DNA of 40,058 bases from Actinomycetales bacterium (lineage in GTDB: Bacteria > Actinomycetota > Actinomycetes > S36-B12 > UBA5976): positions 1 through 40,058 of the forward strand of contig JAGWXT010000018.1 in the NCBI GenBank assembly GCA_018969715.1. The letters are read 5' to 3'. The notes below the pieces were generated by a model. The model was not told the origin of the DNA, ran no database searches, and worked only from the letters and a program-made list of their open reading frames with translations. Below are positions 1 through 6,478 of the stretch, piece after piece (within the stretch, counting starts at the first letter, position 1; each line of letters begins with the position of its first letter). Made by a program: the position numbers and the translations under genes.

Positions 1-1
1 C

Positions 2-937
2 CGATCGCGGGGGGCGGCCGACCCGCGGGCCGCGGCCGCGCTGGCCGCCGAGTGTGAGGCCGCCATCGTCGTCGTGGGCCTCACCCCCGCCGATGAGGGG
101 GAGCACCTGGCCGCACTCGACCGGGAGGCAATCGCCGCCCTCGGGGGGTTCGCACGCACCCGGGCCGGCGGCTGGCTGATCGGGACCCTGCTGCGCTGGG
201 CGGCTGCCCGCGCCGTGGCCGGCGGGGATCGGCGAGACCTGCACCTGTCCGCTGACGATTGTGCGCTCATCACCGCCGTCGCCGCGGTGCAGCCGAGGAC
301 AGTCGTCGTCGTGATCGGCGGCGGCACGATCATGCTCGACCCTTGGGATGCCGAGGTCGCGGCGATCCTGCTCGCCTGGTACCCCGGCATGGCCGGGGGC
401 CATGCCCTCGCCGATGTCCTCGCCGGGGAATGTGAACCCACCGGACGCCTGCCGTTCGCGATCCCCCGGCAGCGCAGCGACCTGCCGGTCCTGGACTGGA
501 CCGCCGACACCGTGACCTATCCCAGCCGATGCGGCCAGCAACTGCTCGACGAGCAGGGCACCCCGGCGGCGTATCCGTTCGGCTTCGGCTGCGGCTACGG
601 CGATGTCACCGTCAGCGACCTCACCGTCACGCGCACCAGCGCGCTGACGCTGTCGGCGCGGATGACGGTGCAGTGCACGGGCCCGCTGGCAACACGGTCG
701 GTGATCGGCCTGTACCTGACCACGCCCACGATGCCCCAGTGGCGTCTGTGCGGCTTCACCAGCGTCGACCGGCTCGCGCCCGGCACCGGCATGACCGTGG
801 AGATAGCCGGACGGCTGGCGCCACTGGCGCGCTGGCAGGACGGCGGCTGGGTGGCCCCGGCATCGGAGATCACCGTCCACGCCGCCCGCTGGTCGGGCGA
901 TCCGGCGGCCCCGCAGGCGCTGTGCCCACCGCGGTGA
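2..937 (+). CDS. Glycoside hydrolase family 3, C-terminal part (5' end outside window)
   Basis: The frame is open from base 2, so the gene begins before the window; about 311 codons remain. The visible part starts inside the GH3 C-terminal alpha/beta sandwich: an AAIVVVGLTPADEGEH strand and loop, a segment LSADDCALITAV, the strand PRTVVVVIGGGTIM, then AWYPGMAGGHALADVLAGE and PTGRLPF, the usual GH3 order. A fibronectin-III-like tail (about the last 110 residues) follows. The family hydrolyses beta-glucosides or related beta-linked sugars. The catalytic Asp lies in the missing N-terminal barrel, so substrate cannot be judged. The last 68 bp overlap the convergent hydrolase gene. The family call is firm; the exact activity is not. 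Confidence 0.85.
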   Translation, partial: RSRGAADPRAAAALAAECEAAIVVVGLTPADEGEHLAALDREAIAALGGFARTRAGGWLIGTLLRWAAARAVAGGDRRDLHLSADDCALITAVAAVQPRTVVVVIGGGTIMLDPWDAEVAAILLAWYPGMAGGHALADVLAGECEPTGRLPFAIPRQRSDLPVLDWTADTVTYPSRCGQQLLDEQGTPAAYPFGFGCGYGDVTVSDLTVTRTSALTLSARMTVQCTGPLATRSVIGLYLTTPTMPQWRLCGFTSVDRLAPGTGMTVEIAGRLAPLARWQDGGWVAPASEITVHAARWSGDPAAPQALCPPR

Positions 938-2099
938 CCTGCGCCGGTGCCTGCCGGCCGGGCGGTTGGGGGTGGGCGATCCGAGCGGCGCGATCCCGCT
1001 CACCGTCGCGCAGGCGCCGCTCACATCGCGCCATCGTTTCTGCTGTGGCCGGCAGCCGGTAGGCGGTGGCGACGGTCCGGGCAAGGTCCGCCCGGTAGTC
1101 GTGCCCGCGGCGGGTGAACTCACCGGGGACCACGCGACCGGCAGCGATGGTTGCCCGCAGCACCCACAACCAGGTCAGGACTGGCCACCAGCGCCTGCCG
1201 GGTGACAGTTCGCCACCGCGACCCCCGGCTCGGGGCAGCCAGGACGGCCGACGCCACAGCAGGTCGGGTCGGAGCAGGACGACCGGGTCGTCATCGTGCT
1301 CGAGCAGCCAGATGCGTGGCTGCGCCACCAACGACGAGTCTGATCGTCGCGGATCGTCGAAGGCGACCACGCCCGCGAGCGGCTCCGCGGGACGATGATG
1401 GGACCGCGTCCGGCCCTCACCGAGGCTGGCGACCTGCCCCCGCCGCAGGGCTCGCTCCGCACCCCCGGGAGTGCCCACCCACACGGCACTGGTCACGCCG
1501 TACCGGTCGAGGTCGGCCAGCCCTGCGGGCAGGGCGCGCACCTGCGCGGTCGCACCGAGGCTCTCCCCGTACAACAGCAGCCGCGGACGGCTGCCCCTGT
1601 CGGTCACTGCCGCCGCAACCGCAGCCAGCAGCAGTCGCTGGGTCCGGGCGGCCAGTGGCACCCGGGAGGTGGAGAGGAAGGACGGCAGCACTCCGAAGGC
1701 GACCGCGATACTCGCGCAGTCGCCCCCGCTGAGCAACTCCAGCGCCTGGACGGGGGTGGGGTTGGCGTAGCCGGTGCCGGCCGGGGAGATCAGCAGCAGG
1801 TGGCGACGGTCGGCGGCACCCGTCCGGTGCATCTCGGCGATGGCCATCGCAACCCTCGCCTCGGGGGTGGCGGCAGCATCCAGTCCGACGAAGATCCGAA
1901 TCGGGTGCGCCACCGGCACGGTCCCGGTGACGCCGGCGATGTCGTCCGCACTGCTCACCGTGCGGGTGAACCGCACTCCCTCGCGACCGAGACCGCCGAC
2001 CGGGACTCCCGACTGCGCGCTGCCGCTGACGTACCAGGTGGCAGCCACCGCCAGCAGGCCCGGATCCGGCTGTCGGGCCCTGCGGGCGAGCAGGTGCAC
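870..2099 (-). CDS. Alpha/beta-hydrolase (Abhydrolase_9-like), lacking the usual N-terminal membrane domain
   Basis: A 409-residue protein starting at GTG. The stretch GGLGREGVRF near the N-terminus and the nucleophile elbow LLLYGESLGA (GxSxG) match the Abhydrolase_9 type of actinobacterial hydrolases; a LEHDDDPVV strand may carry the acid residue. Family members normally have several N-terminal membrane spans before this domain. Here the gene begins almost at the catalytic domain and upstream codons run straight into ndk, so the membrane part is absent. The C-terminal 23 codons overlap the 3' end of the GH3 gene on the other strand. It lies 29 bp downstream of ndk and may be co-transcribed with it. 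Substrate unknown. Confidence 0.75.
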   Translation of the reverse strand: MHLLARRARQPDPGLLAVAATWYVSGSAQSGVPVGGLGREGVRFTRTVSSADDIAGVTGTVPVAHPIRIFVGLDAAATPEARVAMAIAEMHRTGAADRRHLLLISPAGTGYANPTPVQALELLSGGDCASIAVAFGVLPSFLSTSRVPLAARTQRLLLAAVAAAVTDRGSRPRLLLYGESLGATAQVRALPAGLADLDRYGVTSAVWVGTPGGAERALRRGQVASLGEGRTRSHHRPAEPLAGVVAFDDPRRSDSSLVAQPRIWLLEHDDDPVVLLRPDLLWRRPSWLPRAGGRGGELSPGRRWWPVLTWLWVLRATIAAGRVVPGEFTRRGHDYRADLARTVATAYRLPATAETMARCERRLRDGERDRAARIAHPQPPGRQAPAQVTAVGTAPAGPPDRPTSGRRGR

Positions 2100-2128
2100 T
2101 AGCCACCACCCGCCATCGGATGACCCTG

Positions 2129-2539
2129 CTAGGGCAGGTCGGGGAAGAACAGTGCGATCTCCCGGGCGGCTGATTCCGGGGAGTCCGAACCGTGGGTGAC
2201 GTTCTGCTGAGTGGACACCGCAAGGTCACCGCGCACCGTCCCCGGTGCGGCATTCACCGGGTTGGTGGCCCCCATCATGGTGCGCCACGCAGCGATCACG
2301 CCCGGACCCTCGACCACGGCAGCAGCCAGGGGCCCGCCGGTGATGAAGGCCACGAGGTCATTGAAGAAGGGCTTGTCCTGATGCTCCGCATAGTGCGCCC
2401 GCGCCGTGTCCTCGGGGAGGGTGCGCACGTCACAGGCGATCAGGCGGTAGCCGCGCCGCTCCAGGCGGCTCAGGACCTCACCAACGAGGCCGCGGGCAAC
2501 GCCGTCGGGCTTGACCAGAACGAGGGTGCGCTCACTCAC
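2129..2539 (-). CDS. ndk: Nucleoside diphosphate kinase
   Basis: 136 residues, the normal length. It transfers the gamma phosphate between NTPs and NDPs through a phospho-histidine. The N-terminus [18 protein letters not shown] and the active-site segment [12 protein letters not shown] are canonical; the catalytic His is residue 116. Arg and Asn residues of the nucleotide pocket ([14 protein letters not shown]) are present. Start is GTG at 2539, preceded by TAGGGT (2548-2553) with 8 nt between, so the mRNA may be leaderless or nearly so; GAGGG in the spacer could also serve as a weak ribosome site. All expected motifs are intact. Confidence 0.97.
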   Translation of the reverse strand: MSERTLVLVKPDGVARGLVGEVLSRLERRGYRLIACDVRTLPEDTARAHYAEHQDKPFFNDLVAFITGGPLAAAVVEGPGVIAAWRTMMGATNPVNAAPGTVRGDLAVSTQQNVTHGSDSPESAAREIALFFPDLP

Positions 2540-2547
2540 AGGCCCTC

Positions 2548-2553
2548 ACCCTA
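2548..2553 (-). promoter_or_regulatory. -10 element TAGGGT before ndk
   Basis: TANNNT hexamer on the minus strand, 8 nt before the GTG of ndk. It fits the pattern seen before several other genes here (TANNNT, 6-8 nt, start codon), which implies transcription starting at or very near the start codon. No clear -35 is seen. Confidence 0.5.
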
Positions 2554-2569
2554 GCCGCCCCGACACCGA

Positions 2570-3385
2570 TCAGCCGGCGAGCCGCTCGCCATGGGGGGGA
2601 CGCGGCCGGAGCACGGGCAGCTCGAGGGTGTCATCGCCGAGCAGGGTCCGGCCCGGCGACCCTGCCACCGGCGCCGGCTGCATCCCGACATCCCGGACAC
2701 CGCCGACATCCCGGACACCGCCCGCAGCCAGCGCACCGTCAGTATCCCGAGCATTGAGGTGGCGCAGGACGGCGGCACTCCACTGGCCCGCCCGCGCATC
2801 GGCCTCGGCATAGACCGCGGACGGCTGCCAGCCGCGACGCGCGACGGGGACCTCCGCGTAGGGGGGCAGGTCGGTGCGCAGCCGGCGCTCCTCGCCGGCA
2901 TGGCCGGGGCCGGCCGTCGTCCGCCGCTGCGCCGGGGAGGCGAGGGGTCGATCGGCGGTCACCGCCCGTCGTGGGACCCGCGGTCGGGCGGGCGGTCGGG
3001 CACCGTCGCCCATGGCGAGGATCACCGCCAGCAGCGTCCACGCCAGCGCCGGTGTCGCCCCGATGGCAAGCACCCACCAGGGCAGCGGCCAGATCAGGAT
3101 CGCGGCACTGGATGCTGCAAGGAAGCCGAGCATCACCAGGGTGACCACCCGTCGGCGCTGTGCCGGACGTGGTGCGGCCGACGGGCGCGGGGTAGGGCTG
3201 GCACGTCGCTGCTGTGCCCGCTCCGCTGCTACCCGGTCGGTTGTCTCGGCAAGGGTGCCCATTGCCCGACGGAATCGCGCGACATCGCGCATCTCGCTAC
3301 GGCGATCAGATCGGCTGACGAGCATCGGCACCAGCACGATGGCCCATACGGTAAGGATGATCGCCCACAGCACCCCGGAGCCCAT
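2570..3385 (-). CDS. SepX/GlpR-like membrane protein (putative divisome/polar-growth factor)
   Basis: 271 residues from ATG at 3385. The N-terminus (MGSGVLWAIILTVWAIVLVP) is one membrane span followed by a basic, Arg-rich stretch and SEMRDVARFRRAMGTL, the pattern of Streptomyces SepX and Corynebacterium GlpR. Two more hydrophobic spans lie about residues 80-125, then a long disordered Arg/Pro-rich tail. Family knowledge: GlpR is the membrane receptor of the gephyrin-like, FtsZ-binding protein Glp; SepX acts in Streptomyces division. A MoeA/Glp-like gene lies two genes away, which supports the call. The tail contains a six-residue tandem duplication (GGVRDV twice). TAGCCT sits 8 nt before the start. 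An earlier in-frame GTG at 3415 is less likely. Confidence 0.75.
   Translation of the reverse strand: MGSGVLWAIILTVWAIVLVPMLVSRSDRRSEMRDVARFRRAMGTLAETTDRVAAERAQQRRASPTPRPSAAPRPAQRRRVVTLVMLGFLAASSAAILIWPLPWWVLAIGATPALAWTLLAVILAMGDGARPPARPRVPRRAVTADRPLASPAQRRTTAGPGHAGEERRLRTDLPPYAEVPVARRGWQPSAVYAEADARAGQWSAAVLRHLNARDTDGALAAGGVRDVGGVRDVGMQPAPVAGSPGRTLLGDDTLELPVLRPRPPHGERLAG
2687..2722 (-). repeat. 18-bp tandem duplication inside the sepX-like gene
   Basis: Two perfect adjacent copies of an 18-bp unit (2687-2704 and 2705-2722), in frame, giving GGVRDV twice near the C-terminus. Confidence 0.85.
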
Positions 3386-3393
3386 AGTCCAGC

Positions 3394-3399
3394 AGGCTA
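3394..3399 (-). promoter_or_regulatory. -10 element TAGCCT before the sepX-like gene
   Basis: TANNNT hexamer 8 nt upstream of the ATG at 3385 in the 40-bp gap after the acetyltransferase gene, so this gene can be transcribed apart from the upstream operon. No convincing -35. Confidence 0.45.
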
Positions 3400-3425
3400 G
3401 GTGCCGACACCGCACATCGGGGTTT

Positions 3426-4019
3426 TCACTGCGGCGTGTCGAGATACCGGCGTAGCAGCCCCTGCGGCACCTCCTCGGCGGTGATCGCGTAACTGAGATG
3501 GTCGCACCACCGGCCGTCGATGTGCATGTAGCGCTCGCGCCGACCCTCGTAGCGCAGGCGGAGCTTGTCGACCACGCGGATGGAGGCCCTGTTCTCCGGA
3601 CGGATGTTCACCTCAACCCGGTGCAGGCCGATGGTGAAGGCCCAATCGCACACGAGGGCAACGGCCCGCGGCATCAGCCCTCGTCCGGCATGGGAACGGG
3701 CAAGCCAGTAGCCGACCTGCCCACTGCACAGTGAGCCCTGGGTGATCCCACCGAGGGTGATCTGCCCGATCACCGCGGCGTCCACGGTGAGGAGGAATGG
3801 GTAGCTGCGACCCGCACGGGCCTCCGCCCGCAGGGCGCTGACCATTCCCATCAGGCCCAGCGGGGCGGCGGCGGTCGGCACCGGCAGGGTCGCCTCCCAT
3901 GGCCGCAGCCAGGTGTCGTTCTCGGCGCGCAGGCGCCGCCAGGCGGGTACATCGCGCAGGCGCAGCGGCCGCAGGATGAGGTCGCCGTGAACCAGCCGCA
4001 CTGGCCATCGGCCGGTCAC
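3426..4019 (-). CDS. GNAT family N-acetyltransferase, RimJ-like
   Basis: 197 residues. RimJ/RimL enzymes acetylate protein N-termini (ribosomal protein S5 for RimJ). Visible GNAT features: N-terminal LVHGDLILRPLRLRDVPAW (the RPLR..D opening typical of RimJ), the strand VIGQITLGGI, the GQVGYWL motif, the acetyl-CoA loop SHAGRGLMPRAVALVCDWAF (Q/RxxGxG/A type) and the late NIRPENRASIRVVDKLRLRYEG segment where an Asn and Ser-rich turn precede the final helix. Start is GTG at 4019 with GGAGGG about 9 nt upstream. The position between sepX/glpR-like and moeA/glp-like genes beside galU repeats the common actinobacterial order. The exact substrate is inferred only. Confidence 0.85.
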   Translation of the reverse strand: MTGRWPVRLVHGDLILRPLRLRDVPAWRRLRAENDTWLRPWEATLPVPTAAAPLGLMGMVSALRAEARAGRSYPFLLTVDAAVIGQITLGGITQGSLCSGQVGYWLARSHAGRGLMPRAVALVCDWAFTIGLHRVEVNIRPENRASIRVVDKLRLRYEGRRERYMHIDGRWCDHLSYAITAEEVPQGLLRRYLDTPQ

Positions 4020-4061
4020 CGGGTGCGCCCTCCGACGGCCGCTCGCCTCAGGTACACCGGC

Positions 4062-4853
4062 TCATGAGCTGATCAGCCCACGACCGGGGGCGAGCAGCAC
4101 CGCACAGCGCTCCCCGGCCGCGACCGCGGTCACGGCCTCTGGGATCACCAACCAGCCGGGTGCCTGAAATGCGCCCGGCGGCGCCTGTCCACGGGGGTGG
4201 GCGGTCACCGGGCCCAGGCGGGCCGACCCACCCTCCGGCTGGCAGGCAAGGGTGGTGGGAACCAGGGAGCGCAGCCCCGCCGGCGAGCGCAGTGCCCTGG
4301 CACTGCGAGCGACGATGGTGCGCGGGAACCGCTCGGCGTTCCCCGACATCACCCGCAGGATCGGCCACGCCAGCAGTGCCAGGGCAAGTTCGGCGCGCTC
4401 GGGATCGGCTGGCACGGACAGCACCGGCGCCCCGGCGGGACGGTGCCATCGGCAGGTCAGTTCGGGGTCAAGCGCCGGGGTGAGCAGCGTCCCGGCCACC
4501 TGCGGCTCATCGGCACTCACCAGCAGCAGGTCCGAGCCGGCATGCCCGGTGCGCCACACCTCGGCGGCCGGCGTTCCAGTGGCGAGGGGAACGGCCATGC
4601 CGATTCGGCCCCCCATCCCGCGCACAAGGTCGGGCAGGGGTGCCAGGCGGGTGCGTGCGGTGGCCAGTTCCGCAGCGATGACGATCACGCCCACCCGGGG
4701 GACCCGGTGACCGCCGAGTGGGTGAACCGTCGCAAGCAGGTGGGCGAGGACGGTCGGGAAGCCCCCGGTCCACTGCCCACCGTCACCACCGGGCGGACCG
4801 GGCTGGTTGAGCGGCGCCGACCCGCCTGCCACGGCGCTGTGGGTGTCGGCCAT
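4062..4853 (-). CDS. Degenerate MoeA/Glp-like protein
   Basis: 263 residues against about 400 for MoeA. It sits where actinobacteria keep a moeA/glp gene (between galU and rimJ). The middle part RVPRVGVIVIAAELATA lines up with the MoeA RVAILSTGDEL segment, AGSDLLLVSADEP with the (A)DLVITTGGVS segment, GAPVLSVPADPERAELAL with the GxPVFGLPGNPVS segment, and WLVIPEAVTAVAAGERCAVLL with the C-terminal beta barrel. The key catalytic signatures (TGDEL, GGVSVG, GNPVS) are all lost and the N-terminal domains I/II are missing. Molybdenum insertion is therefore unlikely. A structural, Glp-like role with the neighbouring SepX/GlpR-like protein is inferred. The gene starts 12 bp after galU, so they are probably co-transcribed. 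Confidence 0.6.
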   Translation of the reverse strand: MADTHSAVAGGSAPLNQPGPPGGDGGQWTGGFPTVLAHLLATVHPLGGHRVPRVGVIVIAAELATARTRLAPLPDLVRGMGGRIGMAVPLATGTPAAEVWRTGHAGSDLLLVSADEPQVAGTLLTPALDPELTCRWHRPAGAPVLSVPADPERAELALALLAWPILRVMSGNAERFPRTIVARSARALRSPAGLRSLVPTTLACQPEGGSARLGPVTAHPRGQAPPGAFQAPGWLVIPEAVTAVAAGERCAVLLAPGRGLISS

Positions 4854-4865
4854 GGCAGCCCGTGG

Positions 4866-5771
4866 TCAGCCGTGACTGGTGTCGAAGTCGCCCGCCACCA
4901 GTTCCCGCAGGTACTCGCGCAGGGGCGGCCCCAGGTCGGCACGGTCCACGGCGATCCGCACGACCGACCGAAGATAGGACTGCTTGTCACCGGTGTCATA
5001 GCGCCGGCCGGTGAACACCACCCCGGTCACCCCCGCCCCCGGTGACCCAACTGGCCGGTGCGCGAGGACTCGCAGCGCATCGGTCAGCTGGATCTCCCCG
5101 CCGCTGCCGGGGCTGGTCTGGTCGAGGACGTCGAAGACCTGCGGGGTGAGGACGTACCGGCCGATGATGGCGTACTGACTGGGGGCACTTCCCGCCGGCG
5201 GCTTCTCGACCAGATCGGTGACCGCCACGACATCCGCCTCGGCGGTGGGCACCACTGCGGCGCAGCCGTAGAGCGAGATCTCCGATGGCGGCACCGCCAT
5301 CAAGGCGATGACGCTGCCGCCGGTGCGTTCATGAACCTGTGCCATCCGAGTGAGGATGTAATCCCGCGGGTCGATCAGGTCATCGCCGAGCAGGACGGCG
5401 AAGGGCTGGTCACCGACGTGGATGCGGGCACATGCCACCGCATGGCCAAGGCCCCGCGGTGTGCCCTGACGGACGTAGTGGATGCTCGCCAGGGAGGCGG
5501 GGTCGCGTGCGGCGGCCAGCAGTGCTGTTGAGCCTTTGCGCGCGAGCACGGCCTCAAGCTCATGGTTCTCATCGAAGTGATCCTCGAGTGCGCGCTTGTT
5601 CCGGCCGGTGACGAATAGCAGATCGTCCATGCCCGCCGCGGCCGCCTCCTCGACGACGTACTGGATCGCGGGCTTGTCGACGACGGGCATCATCTCCTTG
5701 GGAGTGGCCTTCGTCGCCGGGAGGAAACGGGTGCCCAGGCCAGCCACCGGGATGACCGCCTTGCGCACCAC
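4866..5771 (-). CDS. galU: UTP--glucose-1-phosphate uridylyltransferase
   Basis: 301 residues, full length. It makes UDP-glucose from UTP and glucose-1-phosphate, the precursor for glycans and glycolipids; several glycosyltransferases in this window could draw on such sugars. The signature GLGTRFLPATKATPKEM is at residues 11-27, followed by PVVDKPAIQYVVEEA, the Mg-binding LLGDDLI, the sugar-contact EKP (VEKPPAG) and GEIQLTDALR near the C-terminus. Start is GTG at 5771, preceded by TACGCT with an 8-nt spacer. It is the first gene of a minus-strand run with the moeA-like gene 12 bp downstream. Confidence 0.97.
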   Translation of the reverse strand: MVRKAVIPVAGLGTRFLPATKATPKEMMPVVDKPAIQYVVEEAAAAGMDDLLFVTGRNKRALEDHFDENHELEAVLARKGSTALLAAARDPASLASIHYVRQGTPRGLGHAVACARIHVGDQPFAVLLGDDLIDPRDYILTRMAQVHERTGGSVIALMAVPPSEISLYGCAAVVPTAEADVVAVTDLVEKPPAGSAPSQYAIIGRYVLTPQVFDVLDQTSPGSGGEIQLTDALRVLAHRPVGSPGAGVTGVVFTGRRYDTGDKQSYLRSVVRIAVDRADLGPPLREYLRELVAGDFDTSHG

Positions 5772-5779
5772 GGTGCCTC

Positions 5780-5785
5780 AGCGTA
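5780..5785 (-). promoter_or_regulatory. -10 element TACGCT before galU
   Basis: Hexamer on the minus strand 8 nt upstream of the galU GTG. The same hexamer precedes fmdB at 10659. It lies in the 65-bp divergent gap between galU and the cyclo-ligase gene. Confidence 0.5.
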
Positions 5786-5836
5786 GGGGCAGCCGGCGTG
5801 CCACTGCACAGGGTGGCCCTGCCAGACTCACCCGAC

Positions 5837-6478
5837 ATGGCGCATCCGGCATCCCCGCCACCGGGGCAGCCGGCCACAGACGCAGTCGCCGCGACGAAGT
5901 CCGCCCTGCGCCGCACGCTGCTCGCCGACCGACGGCGTCGGGTGCGCCCGGACCGGGCCGCGGCGGAGCTGACCACCAGCGTGCTGGCCGTCCTCACCGG
6001 TGCCGGGCTGCTGCCGGTGGCTCCCGCGCGCCCCCCACTGCCGATGGCCAGCTTCATTCCCCTGCCCGATGAGCCCCCGATGGCCGCGGTCAACTCGGCG
6101 CTGCTCGCACACGGTGTGCTGCTGTTCACACCGGTCACCGCCGGCGAGGACCTGCGGTGGCAGCCGTGGCCGGCCGGGGGAACCGCAGTCCCGCTGCCGC
6201 CGGTGGCCGCCCTGCTCATCCCCGCGGTCGCGGTCAGCCGGGGTGGGGACCGACTCGGCCGCGGCGGCGGTCACTACGACCGGCTGCTGGCGGGTCTGCC
6301 CCGATGGCAGGACGGGGGTCCATTGCGCTGTGCGTGCGTTGACCAGTGGGATGTCCTCGCCCACCTGCCGCGGGCCGCCCACGACCAGCCGGTGGACGTC
6401 ATCGCGACCGAGCGGGCTCCGCACTGGGTTGCAGGATCAGTTCGGCCTGTGTCCTCGCCGCCACCGCAGCCGGAGTGA
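5837..6478 (+). CDS. 5-formyltetrahydrofolate cyclo-ligase
   Basis: About 213 residues. It converts 5-formyl-THF and ATP to 5,10-methenyl-THF, returning the folate to the one-carbon pool. The N-terminal AATKSALRRTLLADRRRR is the usual basic opening (K..LR..LL..R), LLIPAVAVSRGGDRLGRGGG followed by HYDRLLAG is the ATP/folate-binding motif, and VDVIATE near the end is conserved. ATG at 5837 was chosen because the homologous region begins after it; an in-frame GTG at 5798, preceded by TAGGGG, is the alternative. The gene is divergent from galU and its last 80 bp overlap the convergent acylase gene. This pairing with galU is common in actinobacteria. Confidence 0.92.
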   Translation: MAHPASPPPGQPATDAVAATKSALRRTLLADRRRRVRPDRAAAELTTSVLAVLTGAGLLPVAPARPPLPMASFIPLPDEPPMAAVNSALLAHGVLLFTPVTAGEDLRWQPWPAGGTAVPLPPVAALLIPAVAVSRGGDRLGRGGGHYDRLLAGLPRWQDGGPLRCACVDQWDVLAHLPRAAHDQPVDVIATERAPHWVAGSVRPVSSPPPQPE

